From Periweissella fabaria (GTDB taxonomy: Bacteria > Bacillota > Bacilli > Lactobacillales > Lactobacillaceae), in NCBI RefSeq assembly GCF_918814575.1, contig NZ_CAKKNS010000001.1:520182-584181 (forward strand): a stretch of 64,000 nt of DNA, given 5' to 3'. The notes beneath the pieces were generated by a model. The model worked only from the letters and a program-made list of their open reading frames with translations, did no database searches and was not told where the DNA came from. Shown here piece by piece: positions 8,979 through 18,354 of this stretch. Position 1 is the stretch's first letter. The number at the start of each line of letters is the position of its first letter. Both the position numbers and the translations under genes were made by a program.

Positions 8979-9374
8979 TTAGAAAGTTACCCCACTTTCC
9001 AAAATAATATTTGCATATGGTGCCATTTCCCCAGTTCGAATGAATGCATGGGTATTAGCTAACCGTTGCTTCATATCTTCGTGTGGAATAAAGGCTATTT
9101 CAATTTCAGGTAGCAACGTCTTAATTGCTTGTAATTGTCCGGGATTCGCCGTTTTTATCTCTTCGGCTAAATAGATTTTTTGTACTTCTAATTCTGTTAA
9201 GACATTTTGTAATACGACATTGAAGCTTGGCACATTATTAGTAACTGCCAAATCAATTTTTTCAGTTCCTTTGGGTACCGGCATCCCGGCATCACCAATT
9301 GCCAGCGTGTCAAAGTGCCCCATTTGGGCAACCACGCGGGAGATATCTGAATTAATAATACGGCCTTTTTTCAT
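8979..9374 (-). CDS. rbsD: D-ribose pyranase
   Basis: A 131-aa RbsD/FucU-family protein, full length for the family. It interconverts the pyranose and furanose forms of ribose so that the furanose form can be phosphorylated. Conserved segments include the start [43 protein letters not shown] and the ending [15 protein letters not shown]. It is the first gene of rbsDACB, with an AAAGGAAG ribosome binding site. No rbsK or rbsR lies adjacent, so the kinase and repressor must be elsewhere or are replaced by CcpA control. Confidence 0.95.
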   Translation of the reverse strand: MKKGRIINSDISRVVAQMGHFDTLAIGDAGMPVPKGTEKIDLAVTNNVPSFNVVLQNVLTELEVQKIYLAEEIKTANPGQLQAIKTLLPEIEIAFIPHEDMKQRLANTHAFIRTGEMAPYANIILESGVTF

Positions 9375-9428
9375 GTTAACTTCCTTTCACTGTGAAAAAA
9401 TGTAATTAAACAATTAGTATCTGCTTCC

Positions 9429-9457
9429 ATTTTACCGATTTTTGATAGCGCTTTCAA
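9429..9457 (-). promoter_or_regulatory. rbs promoter overlapped by a CRE (CcpA) site
   Basis: On the minus strand TTGAAA (9452-9457) and TAAAAT (9429-9434) are 17 bp apart. On the plus strand the 14-mer TGATAGCGCTTTCA (9443-9456) matches the catabolite-responsive element consensus and covers the -35 box. CcpA binding would block polymerase, giving carbon catabolite repression of the ribose operon. Confidence 0.8.
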
Positions 9458-9500
9458 ACGATAGGACAGCAAACTTTACAACCTCATAATTACAAATAAA

Positions 9501-9540
9501 ACGCCAAAGGACTCGGAAAATTTTCCGGGCCCTTTGGCGT
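9501..9540 (-). terminator. Terminator of the adhesin gene
   Basis: A long hairpin with outer arms ACGCCAAAGG and CCTTTGGCGT and an inner GGAAAATTTTCC is followed on the minus strand by TTTATTT. Confidence 0.85.
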
Positions 9541-9569
9541 CTAAAATCAATCAATTATTTTTAAATTTA

Positions 9570-12500
9570 TTACTTCTCGTCCTCCTTCCGATGACGCAAA
9601 CCTAATCCTCCAATCAAACCAAGGATTGTTTCACCAATAATGGTTAAAATCGTTGCTGTTTGCGCTTGTTCATCTGTTTTAGGTAATTGCTTTTGTACAT
9701 GGGTACTTTCAGTGGGGGATTTTTCAATATTTTTAGCTGGCTTAGTTTTATTAATTACTGTAACTGGTACCACCTTAGTAGTATTTTTGGGGTGTTTTTT
9801 ATTAACTATTGTTGCATCTTGAGCAGCACTCTTCGTTGTACCGTTATCAACTCTGGCTTGACTAGCACTTACTGTAGCTGCACTTGCGTAATTTCCTGCT
9901 TCTGTTGCCGTTGATCCTGCTTCACTAGCTGTTGTTTGCGCATTATCAGCACTACTGTTGGCAGCGTGTACTGCATTAGCGGTGCTAGTTGCGACATTAT
10001 TTTCTGCTTCTGCTGTTGCTTGTGCTTGACTGGCAACTGCAGCGGCTGATGTCGCCGTACTTGCGGCACTCTTAGCGACTGCGGCATCACTTGCCGCCGT
10101 TGAGGCAGCCAATGATGCCACACTTTCAGCCGAGCTCGCCTTTGTTAATTGTTCTATTGCAGTACTTGCAGCTAAATTAGCACCTTCAATATCACCTTGT
10201 TGAGTAGCTAAAATTGCTTGACTATAAGCAGTTGAAGCTATGCTATTGGCGATGACAGCTTCACTTTCTGCACTCGAAGCTATTTGGCTTTGTACCTGAG
10301 CATTTTTAGTTGCATCAGCACCAATAGAAGCCGCAGCTGATGCAACTGATGCGGCTGATGTAGCTGTAGAACTTGCATTCATAGCAGCACTTGCAGCTGA
10401 CATAATTACCTGATTATCAGGATTTATTGCTGCAGTTGAGGATACTTCACTAGCTGCATTATTAGCTAAATTGGCATAACTAGTTGCAACTGCAGCATCA
10501 GAATCACCAACTTTGCTATATGACGTGGCCGTAGTAGCACTACTGTTAGCTGAGTTATAATCACCCTTTGTATTTTCTGTTACTTTATTTGTGCTATCTG
10601 CTGCTGACTTGGCCTTATCTACTGATACTTGACCAATTGCTTGTTGTTCCGCCAGCAGTGCATTTGAAGCCACACTTGCAGCACTAGCGGCAGTACTTGC
10701 ACTTGCTATCGCAGCCGATTGCTGCTCATTAGCAGTCGACATCGCTCTTGCAGCTACACTACTAGCAATTGCAACTTGCTTAGCATCTGCAGTCGCATTA
10801 TTAATAGCCACCGTTGCGGCGGCAGCATAACTAGTTGCTGCACTTGCAAATGATTTATAAGCAGAATCATTTGCATAACTGGCTGCACTGGCTGCGCTAG
10901 CTGCAGATTGAGCAGCACTTAAAGCTTCATTAGCCGTGCTTGTAGCACTTTGTTCGTTCTTTAAAGCTATAGATGCAACTGACGCGGCACTAGCAGCTAT
11001 AGCCGCAGCGTTATCAGCCATTGCTTGCTGAGTGACGGCAGTCGAAGCAGCAGTCGAAGCAACACTAGCTGCACTCATAGCAGTGTTAGCGTATGATTTT
11101 ACATTTGCTGTATCACTATATTCATTAGCTAAAGATTGTGCTGCCTTACTAAAACCATCTGCAGCACTAGCAGCACTAGCAGCATCATTGACACTGCTTG
11201 TTAAAGTTACAGCAGTTGCTGATGTAGCCTGCGCATTACTTTGAGTATTATTGTTATTATCAACAGATGTTTGGTCACCTACCACGACATCATAATTAAC
11301 TTTTACGTAATTCAAACTTGAGACAGCACGCAAAATGGTATTAGCTGTTAACGCAAATCCTGCTGGTAAAGTAATTGACCAGTTACCTTGACTATCTGCC
11401 TGAGCCATGTATTTAGTAGTATCTTGCCGATTTGCTACTAATGTCCCCGCTGGCAAACCAGTAATGCCATTACCATTTTGATCAGTCAAAGTAATAAAAC
11501 CCTCTGGTAATGTTTTACCAGTAACAACCGTTGTATGATCTGTCACTGCAGGTTCAATATTAACTTTATTATCCGCGGCGGTTACAAACTCGAGATATTT
11601 GGTTGTTGACAATGCAATTGCCAAGCTATTGATATCTTTTTCAGAATCAAGAGACATCCCTTGTGCAGTAGGTGACGAATATTGATAAACCGCACTATTC
11701 AACATCGGAATATTAAAAGATAAGTATGGTCCAATAGCCATCGCATTTGGTGTATTATATATAATTTTTTGAAGCTGTCCTTTAATATTTCCTTGATAGA
11801 CAAAATAAAAAACACTACTCTTCGGATTAGTATTTTGGGTTAAGTCAAATACAACCTTGTGCGCATGATACATTGTAATTACTGAATTAGCACCTTGTGT
11901 CTCCAACAACGTTACCTGACCATTACCATCTACTGTAACAGTTACATTCGCTCCATCTTCGAAATTAAAATTACTAGTACCAAATAAATTAATAATAATT
12001 GCATTTTGCGATCCAAGATTAGTAGCATCAACATTTAAAAAGCCACCGTTACCAACAACAAAAGTCCCACTACCATCTAGTTGGATGACACCAGTATTAG
12101 CAGTCCACAGCTGGCCATTTTGTTTAATATTAATTGTTCCATAATCATTAACCGTACCAGCACCTGTAATATATATTGCCTTATTTCCCGATGTATCTGC
12201 ATTATTTTGATTGTAATTAATTACTCCAGATTTACTTACTGTTAACACTCCCGTACCAGCTAAGAATATGCCAGAGAACCCGTTCATATTAAGTCCTTGT
12301 AAATTCAACGTCCCATCAACAATCACTGATCCACCTGCCGTGTAAATTAAGGCATTGGTTCCAGTTTCATTGGCTCCGTATGCGGTTGCCCGTGATAAAT
12401 TAACAGTTGCACCTTGGTCAATTTTGAAAACACCATTAGGTGCAAGGACAACTGCCGTACCCCCAGCAGTTGTCCCAGTAAAGTTCGCCCCCGCAAGGAC

Positions 12501-13967
12501 TTCAACATTACTTGACTCAAAAATTTCTTGGTCTAAAACACCGTTACCTGCGATTGAAACATTACTCCCGTCAACCGGTGATTTATAACTATAGCTAGTA
12601 AGTAGCTTTGTATTCACATCCCCAGAAATAAAGACCGGAATTCCATATGAACTAATCATCTGTGACCCATAGTAATTAACATTATTAAATGTTAATGATT
12701 GCACTTTAGGATCATTTGCTGACCCCATCAAATGAATCGGCCCCCACCAAGATGCTGCCCATAAATTGATATCCGTGAATTTTACATTAGCATTTTGAAC
12801 TCCAGCTGGCATATCAACAAAGTTATTTTGCCAATCTAACGTATAATATTTTCCAGCTGTTCCAGTGGTACCATTAATAGTTAAACTCCGTGTTGGAATA
12901 ACTGCCGCAGCAAATAGTGGAACATTAGCTGTAGATAAACTGATATCATTTTGTAAATTAATCTGGTTAATTTGACCGTTAAAGAGCGCATCATGGAATT
13001 CTTGGGCAGTCGAAACATTAGCCACATTATCTTGTTTCAAAAGGATATTAGGATTTAATTTACCTGTAATTCTATTCACTTGCTCATTAGTTTGTGAACT
13101 AATAGTACTCGTGTCGTTACTCAACGATAGATTAACCGTCTTTGCGATATCTGTAATCGCTAAACTGTTACCGATACTGGTATTGATATTGGTACTATTA
13201 GAAACTCTTATTGGAATAGCATTACTATTTATCACACCGCTGTTGGCAGTTTCACTAGCAGCACTATTTGTTGTTGCGCTACTATTGGCAGTTTCACTAG
13301 CAGCACTATTTGTTGTTGCGCTACTATTGGCAGTTTCACTAGCAGCACTACTTGTTACTGTGCTACTATTGGCAGTTTCACTAGCAGTACTACTTGTTAC
13401 TGCGCTACTATTGGCAGTTTCACTAGCAGCACTATTTGTTATTGCTTTACTATTGGCAGTTTCACTAGCAGCACTATTTGTTGTTGCTTTACTATTGGCA
13501 GTTTCACTAGCAGCACTATTTGTTATTGCTTTACTGTTGGCAGTTTCACTAGCAGCACTACTTGTTAGTGTGCTACTATTGGCAGTTTCACTAGCAGCAC
13601 TATTTGTTACTGCACTACTATTGGCAGTTTCACTAACAGCACTATTTGTTGTTGCTTTACTGTTGGCAGTTTCACTAGTAGCACTACTTGTTACTGTGCT
13701 ACTAGTGGCAGTTTCACTAGCAGCACTATTTGTTGTTGCGCTATTTACACCTTTATTATCAGAGGACGGTCTCTTTTGCGTATAAATACTTGCTGTTGCA
13801 GTATTATGTATCTCATCCGCTGCAGTATGACTAGGCATCCCCGCAATCAATCCCACTCCAATTCCCAAAAATATAATTGGTGCATAAAACCAATTTTTAC
13901 CAGCTTTATACATTTTATATCGTTTTTTGGCGATTATTTGATTATGGTTATTAATCCTTCTTTGCAT
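9570..13967 (-). CDS. Large repeat-rich, sortase-anchored surface adhesin
   Basis: A 1465-aa cell-wall protein. The start at 13967 follows GGGGGGAGC; an upstream in-frame ATG would swallow that site. The N-terminus carries the KxYKxGKxW motif (KMYKAGKNW) followed by a hydrophobic signal, as in serine-rich adhesins. Next come about twelve 14-residue Ser/Ala/Thr repeats around SETANS (roughly residues 80-250). Then follow a parallel beta-helix-like region resembling pectate-lyase-fold adhesive domains (about 320-770), an Ig-like domain (about 800-880) and a very long Ala/Ser-rich stalk (about 900-1385). The end has LPKTDE, a hydrophobic helix and a basic tail, a sortase signal with Asp in place of the usual Gly. 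Two glycosyltransferases upstream probably glycosylate the Ser/Thr-rich parts. The ligand is unknown. Confidence 0.88.
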   Translation of the reverse strand: MQRRINNHNQIIAKKRYKMYKAGKNWFYAPIIFLGIGVGLIAGMPSHTAADEIHNTATASIYTQKRPSSDNKGVNSATTNSAASETATSSTVTSSATSETANSKATTNSAVSETANSSAVTNSAASETANSSTLTSSAASETANSKAITNSAASETANSKATTNSAASETANSKAITNSAASETANSSAVTSSTASETANSSTVTSSAASETANSSATTNSAASETANSSATTNSAASETANSGVINSNAIPIRVSNSTNINTSIGNSLAITDIAKTVNLSLSNDTSTISSQTNEQVNRITGKLNPNILLKQDNVANVSTAQEFHDALFNGQINQINLQNDISLSTANVPLFAAAVIPTRSLTINGTTGTAGKYYTLDWQNNFVDMPAGVQNANVKFTDINLWAASWWGPIHLMGSANDPKVQSLTFNNVNYYGSQMISSYGIPVFISGDVNTKLLTSYSYKSPVDGSNVSIAGNGVLDQEIFESSNVEVLAGANFTGTTAGGTAVVLAPNGVFKIDQGATVNLSRATAYGANETGTNALIYTAGGSVIVDGTLNLQGLNMNGFSGIFLAGTGVLTVSKSGVINYNQNNADTSGNKAIYITGAGTVNDYGTINIKQNGQLWTANTGVIQLDGSGTFVVGNGGFLNVDATNLGSQNAIIINLFGTSNFNFEDGANVTVTVDGNGQVTLLETQGANSVITMYHAHKVVFDLTQNTNPKSSVFYFVYQGNIKGQLQKIIYNTPNAMAIGPYLSFNIPMLNSAVYQYSSPTAQGMSLDSEKDINSLAIALSTTKYLEFVTAADNKVNIEPAVTDHTTVVTGKTLPEGFITLTDQNGNGITGLPAGTLVANRQDTTKYMAQADSQGNWSITLPAGFALTANTILRAVSSLNYVKVNYDVVVGDQTSVDNNNNTQSNAQATSATAVTLTSSVNDAASAASAADGFSKAAQSLANEYSDTANVKSYANTAMSAASVASTAASTAVTQQAMADNAAAIAASAASVASIALKNEQSATSTANEALSAAQSAASAASAASYANDSAYKSFASAATSYAAAATVAINNATADAKQVAIASSVAARAMSTANEQQSAAIASASTAASAASVASNALLAEQQAIGQVSVDKAKSAADSTNKVTENTKGDYNSANSSATTATSYSKVGDSDAAVATSYANLANNAASEVSSTAAINPDNQVIMSAASAAMNASSTATSAASVASAAASIGADATKNAQVQSQIASSAESEAVIANSIASTAYSQAILATQQGDIEGANLAASTAIEQLTKASSAESVASLAASTAASDAAVAKSAASTATSAAAVASQAQATAEAENNVATSTANAVHAANSSADNAQTTASEAGSTATEAGNYASAATVSASQARVDNGTTKSAAQDATIVNKKHPKNTTKVVPVTVINKTKPAKNIEKSPTESTHVQKQLPKTDEQAQTATILTIIGETILGLIGGLGLRHRKEDEK
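13237..13740 (-). repeat. 42-bp tandem repeat array inside the adhesin gene
   Basis: About twelve in-frame copies of a 42-bp unit encode 14 residues centred on AASETANS. Copies differ mainly in the variable T/K/S-A/V/I positions. On the plus strand each copy begins around ttggcagtttcactagcagc. The high identity makes the array prone to slippage or recombination, which would change stalk length without a frameshift. Confidence 0.9.
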
Positions 13968-14343
13968 TATAGCTCCCCCCATAAAATAACTACTCATAAA
14001 TATTTTGATTTTATAACTCTAAGTTACACATTTCCTAAGCATTTTCATGCTCTTTTTGATTATACGAGGAATTTCCTAAGATATTAGCGTTGTAATATTC
14101 TGCTAATACTTATTTTGTCTTATCATTAAAGTAAGTATTACATTTATTTAAACCATCTTTATTTTGTAATTACTTAGTAATTAAATTCATATTAATTACG
14201 TATTTTAAATTTTAAAAATACTCATATTTTTAAAAAAATCAATACTGTAATTTATTTGTAAACTATACTAATTTCAAAACACTAAATAATCAGCATTCAG
14301 CGCGGTTTACTAAAAAAATATCCAGAAAGCTTTCACTTTGCTA
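13968..14343. other. Adhesin upstream region
   Basis: AT-rich intergenic DNA that should contain the adhesin promoter. It holds two direct copies of ATTTCCTAAG (14030-14039 and 14071-14080), start to start 41 bp, about four helical turns apart. No gene was found. Confidence 0.45.
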
Positions 14344-14350
14344 TGGTAGT

Positions 14351-14397
14351 CTCCTGGTTGACAAATGAAATAATAAATTTCATTTGTCAACCAGGAG
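14351..14397 (+). terminator. Perfect 21-bp palindrome at the left IS end
   Basis: Arms CTCCTGGTTGACAAATGAAAT and complement are separated by 5 bp (AATAA) and followed by GCTTTTTTAT. The hairpin contains two inverted copies of the terminal-repeat core. It would act as a terminator for transcription entering the element. Confidence 0.75.
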
Positions 14398-14442
14398 GCT
14401 TTTTTATACGCCAAGAAGTAAATACAGTGTTAGCGAAAAAGT

Positions 14443-15076
14443 AACAACACATACTCTGCGGAATTAAAGAATAAAGTTGTTGCTGAATACCTTGCTGGAC
14501 GAGGTAGTTTGAGATTTCTTACTCGTAAATTCGGTATTCGTATCAAGAAACGTAATCGTATTAAGCAAGCTGAACAATATCTTAAAGGTAACGTCTTGAA
14601 TCAAAATTTTAAGCAAGCCCAGCGGCCTGATGATATCTGGCTATCTGATTTTACCCACTTACAGTGGCTACTTAGTAGCCTATAACTTGAGTTTAACTGA
14701 AACAACCGAAGCGACGATTGATACTTTTAAACAAGCCTTCAACGTAGCTAATAATGCCGAGCCGCTGGTTCACACTGATCGTGGTGCGGCATACACTTCC
14801 AGCTTATTTAATGACTTTATGTTTCAAAAAAATACTATACGTAGTATGTCACGACCAGGTATACCTTACGATAATTCATTAATGGAACGGTATTGGAATG
14901 AGTTTAAAGTACGTTGGCTTAGAACTCATCCATGTCCCACTACATACGGTGAATTGGAAATGTTAGTTGCAGAAGGTGTTAAGTATTTTAATACTATTCG
15001 GCATTCTGAAAAAAGAAATGGCCTTACACCGGAAGAATTCCGGCATAAGGCCATTTCAAAACAGTTAATCGCATAA
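14443..15076 (+). pseudogene. IS3-family transposase remnant (OrfA/OrfB fused by deletion, frameshifted)
   Basis: The 5' part reads AELKNKVVAEYLAGRGSLRF, the helix-turn-helix start of an IS150-type OrfA. It runs directly into an OrfB segment (NQNFKQAQRPDDIWLSDFTHLQ), so the end of OrfA and the start of OrfB are missing. A frame change near 14660 leads into the rest of the DDE integrase core: YSGYLVAYNLSLTETT, HTDRGAAYTS, then PYDNSLMERYWNEFK with the catalytic Glu, ending at TAA 15076. The first Asp (WLSD) and the second Asp (HTDRG) lie in different frames, so no active transposase can be made. Confidence 0.82.
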
Positions 15077-15141
15077 CTATTTTATATTATTTCATTTGTC
15101 AACTTGACAGATACCAGTGCACTTTCTGGAGATTTTAATAA

Positions 15142-16632
15142 TTAATTTTTACCAATACTACGCCATTGTGTTACTAAACGATTAGCGTCAAATTTTTGTG
15201 CTGTTTTTAAAGCATTACTTTTTAATTTCTTAATTTTATTGACATCTTCAAATGTTGCTACGATTAATTTTGCTAAGTTATGTGGCGTGCGATTCGTAAT
15301 CGTAATGCCGTTTTCACCATTGATTACGAGATTTTTATTTATATAGTCAACAGCATAACAAGCTACCGGTACTCCATGGCTCATGCCTTCTAACGCGTTA
15401 ATCCCAAAACCTTCACTTTTAGCTGCCGTTAAAAATAAGGCGGCATCTTGATAAATGTCTCGATTATCAATACTATAGTCAAGGAAATGCACTGCATCAA
15501 CAATCTCAGTATTGTGAAGTTGATGTTCAATTTGTTGCTTATAATCTGTTGAAGAATAATATCCCTTCAAATACAATTCAGCGTCTGGTTTTTGTTCGTG
15601 AATACTTTGAAAAATGTCAATTAAACCGGAAATATTTTTATCTGGTGCTAATCGTCCAACGTATACAATTTTAGTTAAATCCGTTTGTTTACTAATATCT
15701 ATACTTGTATATGTAGCTGATTGCAACGTACAGGCATTAATACCAGTATAACCTTGTTTCAGATCTGCTGTCTGCGCATCCGTTGCAGTAGCAATTAAGT
15801 CAAAATGTTTACCTACGGGTGTCACAATTCCTGCATATGCTTGTTTCAGCATTTTTTCATCTGTAATTTGGTTCTTCTCTAAATGATTTTCGTGCAAATA
15901 TGCCACTGTCTTGACTGGATTAAGAACTCCTAAAACCGCCTCAACAACCCCAGGTCGATCTGCTACGAAAATCCCTGGTTCAGCTATATTTAGTTCATTT
16001 AAAAAGAACGTAAATAACTGCACTTGCGTATCAAAAACATAATCTTGACCATAAAAATTGAGTAACTTATACATCGTTGGTGTAACAACCCCATTAATAA
16101 ACATATGCACAATTTCAATGACTGACTTACCATTGACATCAAAAAATGTTTGTAATGCCACTGATCCATCAGGATGATAAGTCTCTTCCATTGAAAGGAA
16201 CCCCCGCCAATCGTAATACTGTGTTATTTCTTTATTACCAACGCGATCATAATACACAATATCTCCAACTAATCCAACCGTTCCAGGCATAACATTTATT
16301 TTGGCTAATTTACGCCCCATTGAATCAATAGTCGAATAGTTTGCATTAACACTTGTCACATGATAATCCCGTAATGGAATGGTTGATAAAAAACGGATAC
16401 TCGTTTCTTGACGTTCAATATTATTGGCGTGTTGAAAATAGTCATACATATTAATATATTGGGTGTTTTCAATTCCCATATTAATAATATCACGAGCCAA
16501 AAAGCGGTTATAATCCTGTGTCACAATTTTGGCAGCTTCTCCATTTGCTAATAAGCTTTGCGTCCGCTTTATTTGTACAAATTCAACACCTGAATTAAAG
16601 CCATAAATATTTTCACCAACTGAATATATCAT
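15142..16632 (-). CDS. GT4-type glycosyltransferase, second of a pair
   Basis: A 496-aa protein. The ATG at 16632 sits behind AAAAAGGAGGG; longer readings overlap the preceding gene. N-terminal MIYSVGENIYGFNSGVEF resembles the first residues of TagE/GtfA-type enzymes. The C-terminal half has the nucleotide-sugar fold with VYVGRLAPDKNISGLI and the EX7E motif in SEGFGINALEGMSHGVP, so it looks catalytically competent. It starts 13 bp after the sister glycosyltransferase. Such pairs in lactobacilli (TagE5/E6, GtfA/GtfB-like) attach GlcNAc or glucose to Ser/Thr of surface proteins. The nearby Ser-rich adhesin is the likely acceptor; poly(glycerol phosphate) teichoic acid is the alternative. Confidence 0.82.
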   Translation of the reverse strand: MIYSVGENIYGFNSGVEFVQIKRTQSLLANGEAAKIVTQDYNRFLARDIINMGIENTQYINMYDYFQHANNIERQETSIRFLSTIPLRDYHVTSVNANYSTIDSMGRKLAKINVMPGTVGLVGDIVYYDRVGNKEITQYYDWRGFLSMEETYHPDGSVALQTFFDVNGKSVIEIVHMFINGVVTPTMYKLLNFYGQDYVFDTQVQLFTFFLNELNIAEPGIFVADRPGVVEAVLGVLNPVKTVAYLHENHLEKNQITDEKMLKQAYAGIVTPVGKHFDLIATATDAQTADLKQGYTGINACTLQSATYTSIDISKQTDLTKIVYVGRLAPDKNISGLIDIFQSIHEQKPDAELYLKGYYSSTDYKQQIEHQLHNTEIVDAVHFLDYSIDNRDIYQDAALFLTAAKSEGFGINALEGMSHGVPVACYAVDYINKNLVINGENGITITNRTPHNLAKLIVATFEDVNKIKKLKSNALKTAQKFDANRLVTQWRSIGKN

Positions 16633-16645
16633 TATTCCCTCCTTT

Positions 16646-18205
16646 TTAACGCACATGTTTAACTTTAAGTGTCTTAGCATCATCCAATAATTGCTGCCAC
16701 GCTTGCCAAACATTTTCTTCAGAATAACGATGTGCTGATTCATAAGCACCATTACTCAAGCGCTGTAACGTTCTTTTGTGTGTAAGGACGCTAATTATTT
16801 TGGCCCCCATTGCCTTATAATCATTAAATGGGACCACGTATCCATTAATATTATCTTGTATAATTTCATTTGGTCCGTAATTGACATCATACGTAATCCC
16901 AACAACCCCATGTGAGATTGCTTCCATAATAGCCAAATTAAAGCCTTCCATTAATGAAGTCAGCCCAAAAATCTGGGCATCATCTAAGATACTTTGCACG
17001 TCATCAATATAACCTTTAAATGTCACAACATCTTCTAAATCAAGCTCTTTAATTAAAGCCGTAATTTTTCTCTTTTCGGCATAATTGTCAGTCGAATCTG
17101 CATAACCGTACAAATCTAAACTAACTTCTGGAAATTTTTCATGTGCAAGTGCGACTGCCCGTATAAGATCGCCTAGACGTTTTTCATATGCAATTCGAGC
17201 TACCGCCACAATTTTACCGAATGTTCGAGTATTCATTTTAATTCGTGTTTGTTCTAAAATTACTTCCGGTACCACACCTACCGGAATTACATAATTACGT
17301 TGAATTGTTGGAAAACGAGCTTTGACATCTTTAGCTTGTTTTTGGGTTGCCGAAACAACAGCCGAGTATTTATCGACATTTGTTAATGCATATTCGTAGT
17401 TATTATTCATAACTGAATTCATAGGATCTTGCGCATCCCCAGCTTGTGAACTGTGCAAATACATAACTGTAAATGCTGGTTTGTGCAAGCGCGTTAATGC
17501 TTGATCAGCCAGTGATGAACGATCGAGCACAAAAATATTCGTCTCTGAACTTTGCTCATTAATTTGATTCAAAAAGAATTCAAATAATTCATCAATTGTA
17601 TCAAATTGATGAATTGTCCCTCCATGCTCACTCAAAAGCCAACCTGTCTTTTCAACTTCATTAACTGCATTTTTGCGATTAAAGTTTCTTAGCACTATTT
17701 GTCCCCCTGGTGTATACCAAGTTTCAGTACCAATTTTATTATCAGGTGTATACCATTGCGACTTAGAGCAGAATCCCCTTTGATCATAAAAATCCACACG
17801 ATATAAGTTATTGAACCCATCAAACATCTCAACTGAATAAACTTGTTGACTTTCCTTAATATAATTAAAACGGGCAACCATTTGATTATTTGCCCGTTTA
17901 ACAATGAAGCGACTATTATCACTTTCATCGGTAAAGTGTAAATTCTTTAATCCAAACTCGATATCATTTACGTGTAGTTCTTTTGGTTCAACAAACAATG
18001 CTTGTTGATAAAAATCAAACATATTAATCATTTGTGAATCATTTATTCCCGCTTCGTGTGCTGTTACGTGTGAATCATAAACCCAATCCCGCGTTAAAAA
18101 ATAATATGCCGTTTTATTTTTATCAAACAAGTGCGCCCGCTTTAATTGTGCATGTTCTATCCCAGATTTTTTAGCTGGCATACCAAAATTAATAAAATAA
18201 ATCAT
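16646..18205 (-). CDS. GT4-type glycosyltransferase, first of a pair
   Basis: A 519-aa paralogue of the downstream enzyme. It starts MIYFINFGMPAKKSGIEHAQ, the TagE-like N-terminus, followed by a large beta-sheet insertion (about residues 80-230). The Rossmann-type C-terminal domain has VAVARIAYEKRLGDLIRAV and the EX7E motif in MEGFNLAIMEAISHGV. Both copies keep their catalytic motifs, unlike GtfA/GtfB pairs in which one partner is a chaperone. First gene of the two-gene unit. Substrate (adhesin or wall teichoic acid) is inferred from context only. No secA2/secY2 genes are in the window. Confidence 0.82.
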   Translation of the reverse strand: MIYFINFGMPAKKSGIEHAQLKRAHLFDKNKTAYYFLTRDWVYDSHVTAHEAGINDSQMINMFDFYQQALFVEPKELHVNDIEFGLKNLHFTDESDNSRFIVKRANNQMVARFNYIKESQQVYSVEMFDGFNNLYRVDFYDQRGFCSKSQWYTPDNKIGTETWYTPGGQIVLRNFNRKNAVNEVEKTGWLLSEHGGTIHQFDTIDELFEFFLNQINEQSSETNIFVLDRSSLADQALTRLHKPAFTVMYLHSSQAGDAQDPMNSVMNNNYEYALTNVDKYSAVVSATQKQAKDVKARFPTIQRNYVIPVGVVPEVILEQTRIKMNTRTFGKIVAVARIAYEKRLGDLIRAVALAHEKFPEVSLDLYGYADSTDNYAEKRKITALIKELDLEDVVTFKGYIDDVQSILDDAQIFGLTSLMEGFNLAIMEAISHGVVGITYDVNYGPNEIIQDNINGYVVPFNDYKAMGAKIISVLTHKRTLQRLSNGAYESAHRYSEENVWQAWQQLLDDAKTLKVKHVR

Positions 18206-18321
18206 CCTAATTCCCCCAATTTTGAATTTAAGAGCCTTCGCTTAAAATTGTTTTTTACTTATAATAAAAAAGTTATTTTTTAATAAAAAACAACTAGCTA
18301 ACTTAATTTTGAGCTACAAAA

Positions 18322-18354
18322 AAAGCTAAGTCAACCTAAATTGACTTAACTTTT
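18322..18354 (-). terminator. Terminator of the alkylsulfatase-like gene
   Basis: Minus-strand stem AAGTTAAGTCAA with TTGACTTAGCTT and a following T7 run, directly after the stop codon. Confidence 0.75.

Larger units (their letters stand above)
14344..15116 (+). mobile_element. Decayed IS3-family insertion sequence
   Basis: Both ends begin TGGTA and share GTTGACAAATGAAATAATA at the same offset in inverted orientation, giving imperfect terminal repeats of about 32 bp with TG...CA termini as in the IS3 family. At about 770 bp the element is roughly half the length of a complete member. Its transposase is deleted internally and frameshifted. I see no clear target duplication. It separates the glycosyltransferase pair from the adhesin gene. 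Confidence 0.8.

Noticed and set aside
13237-13740. Regularly spaced repeats that could suggest a CRISPR array
   Set aside because: Units are contiguous, in frame and coding, with no unique spacers and no cas genes.
13111-13785. A 224-codon open frame on the plus strand opposite the adhesin repeats
   Set aside because: It is the antisense reading of the 42-bp repeats, giving an artificial Leu/Ala/Val repeat without a ribosome binding site or start context.
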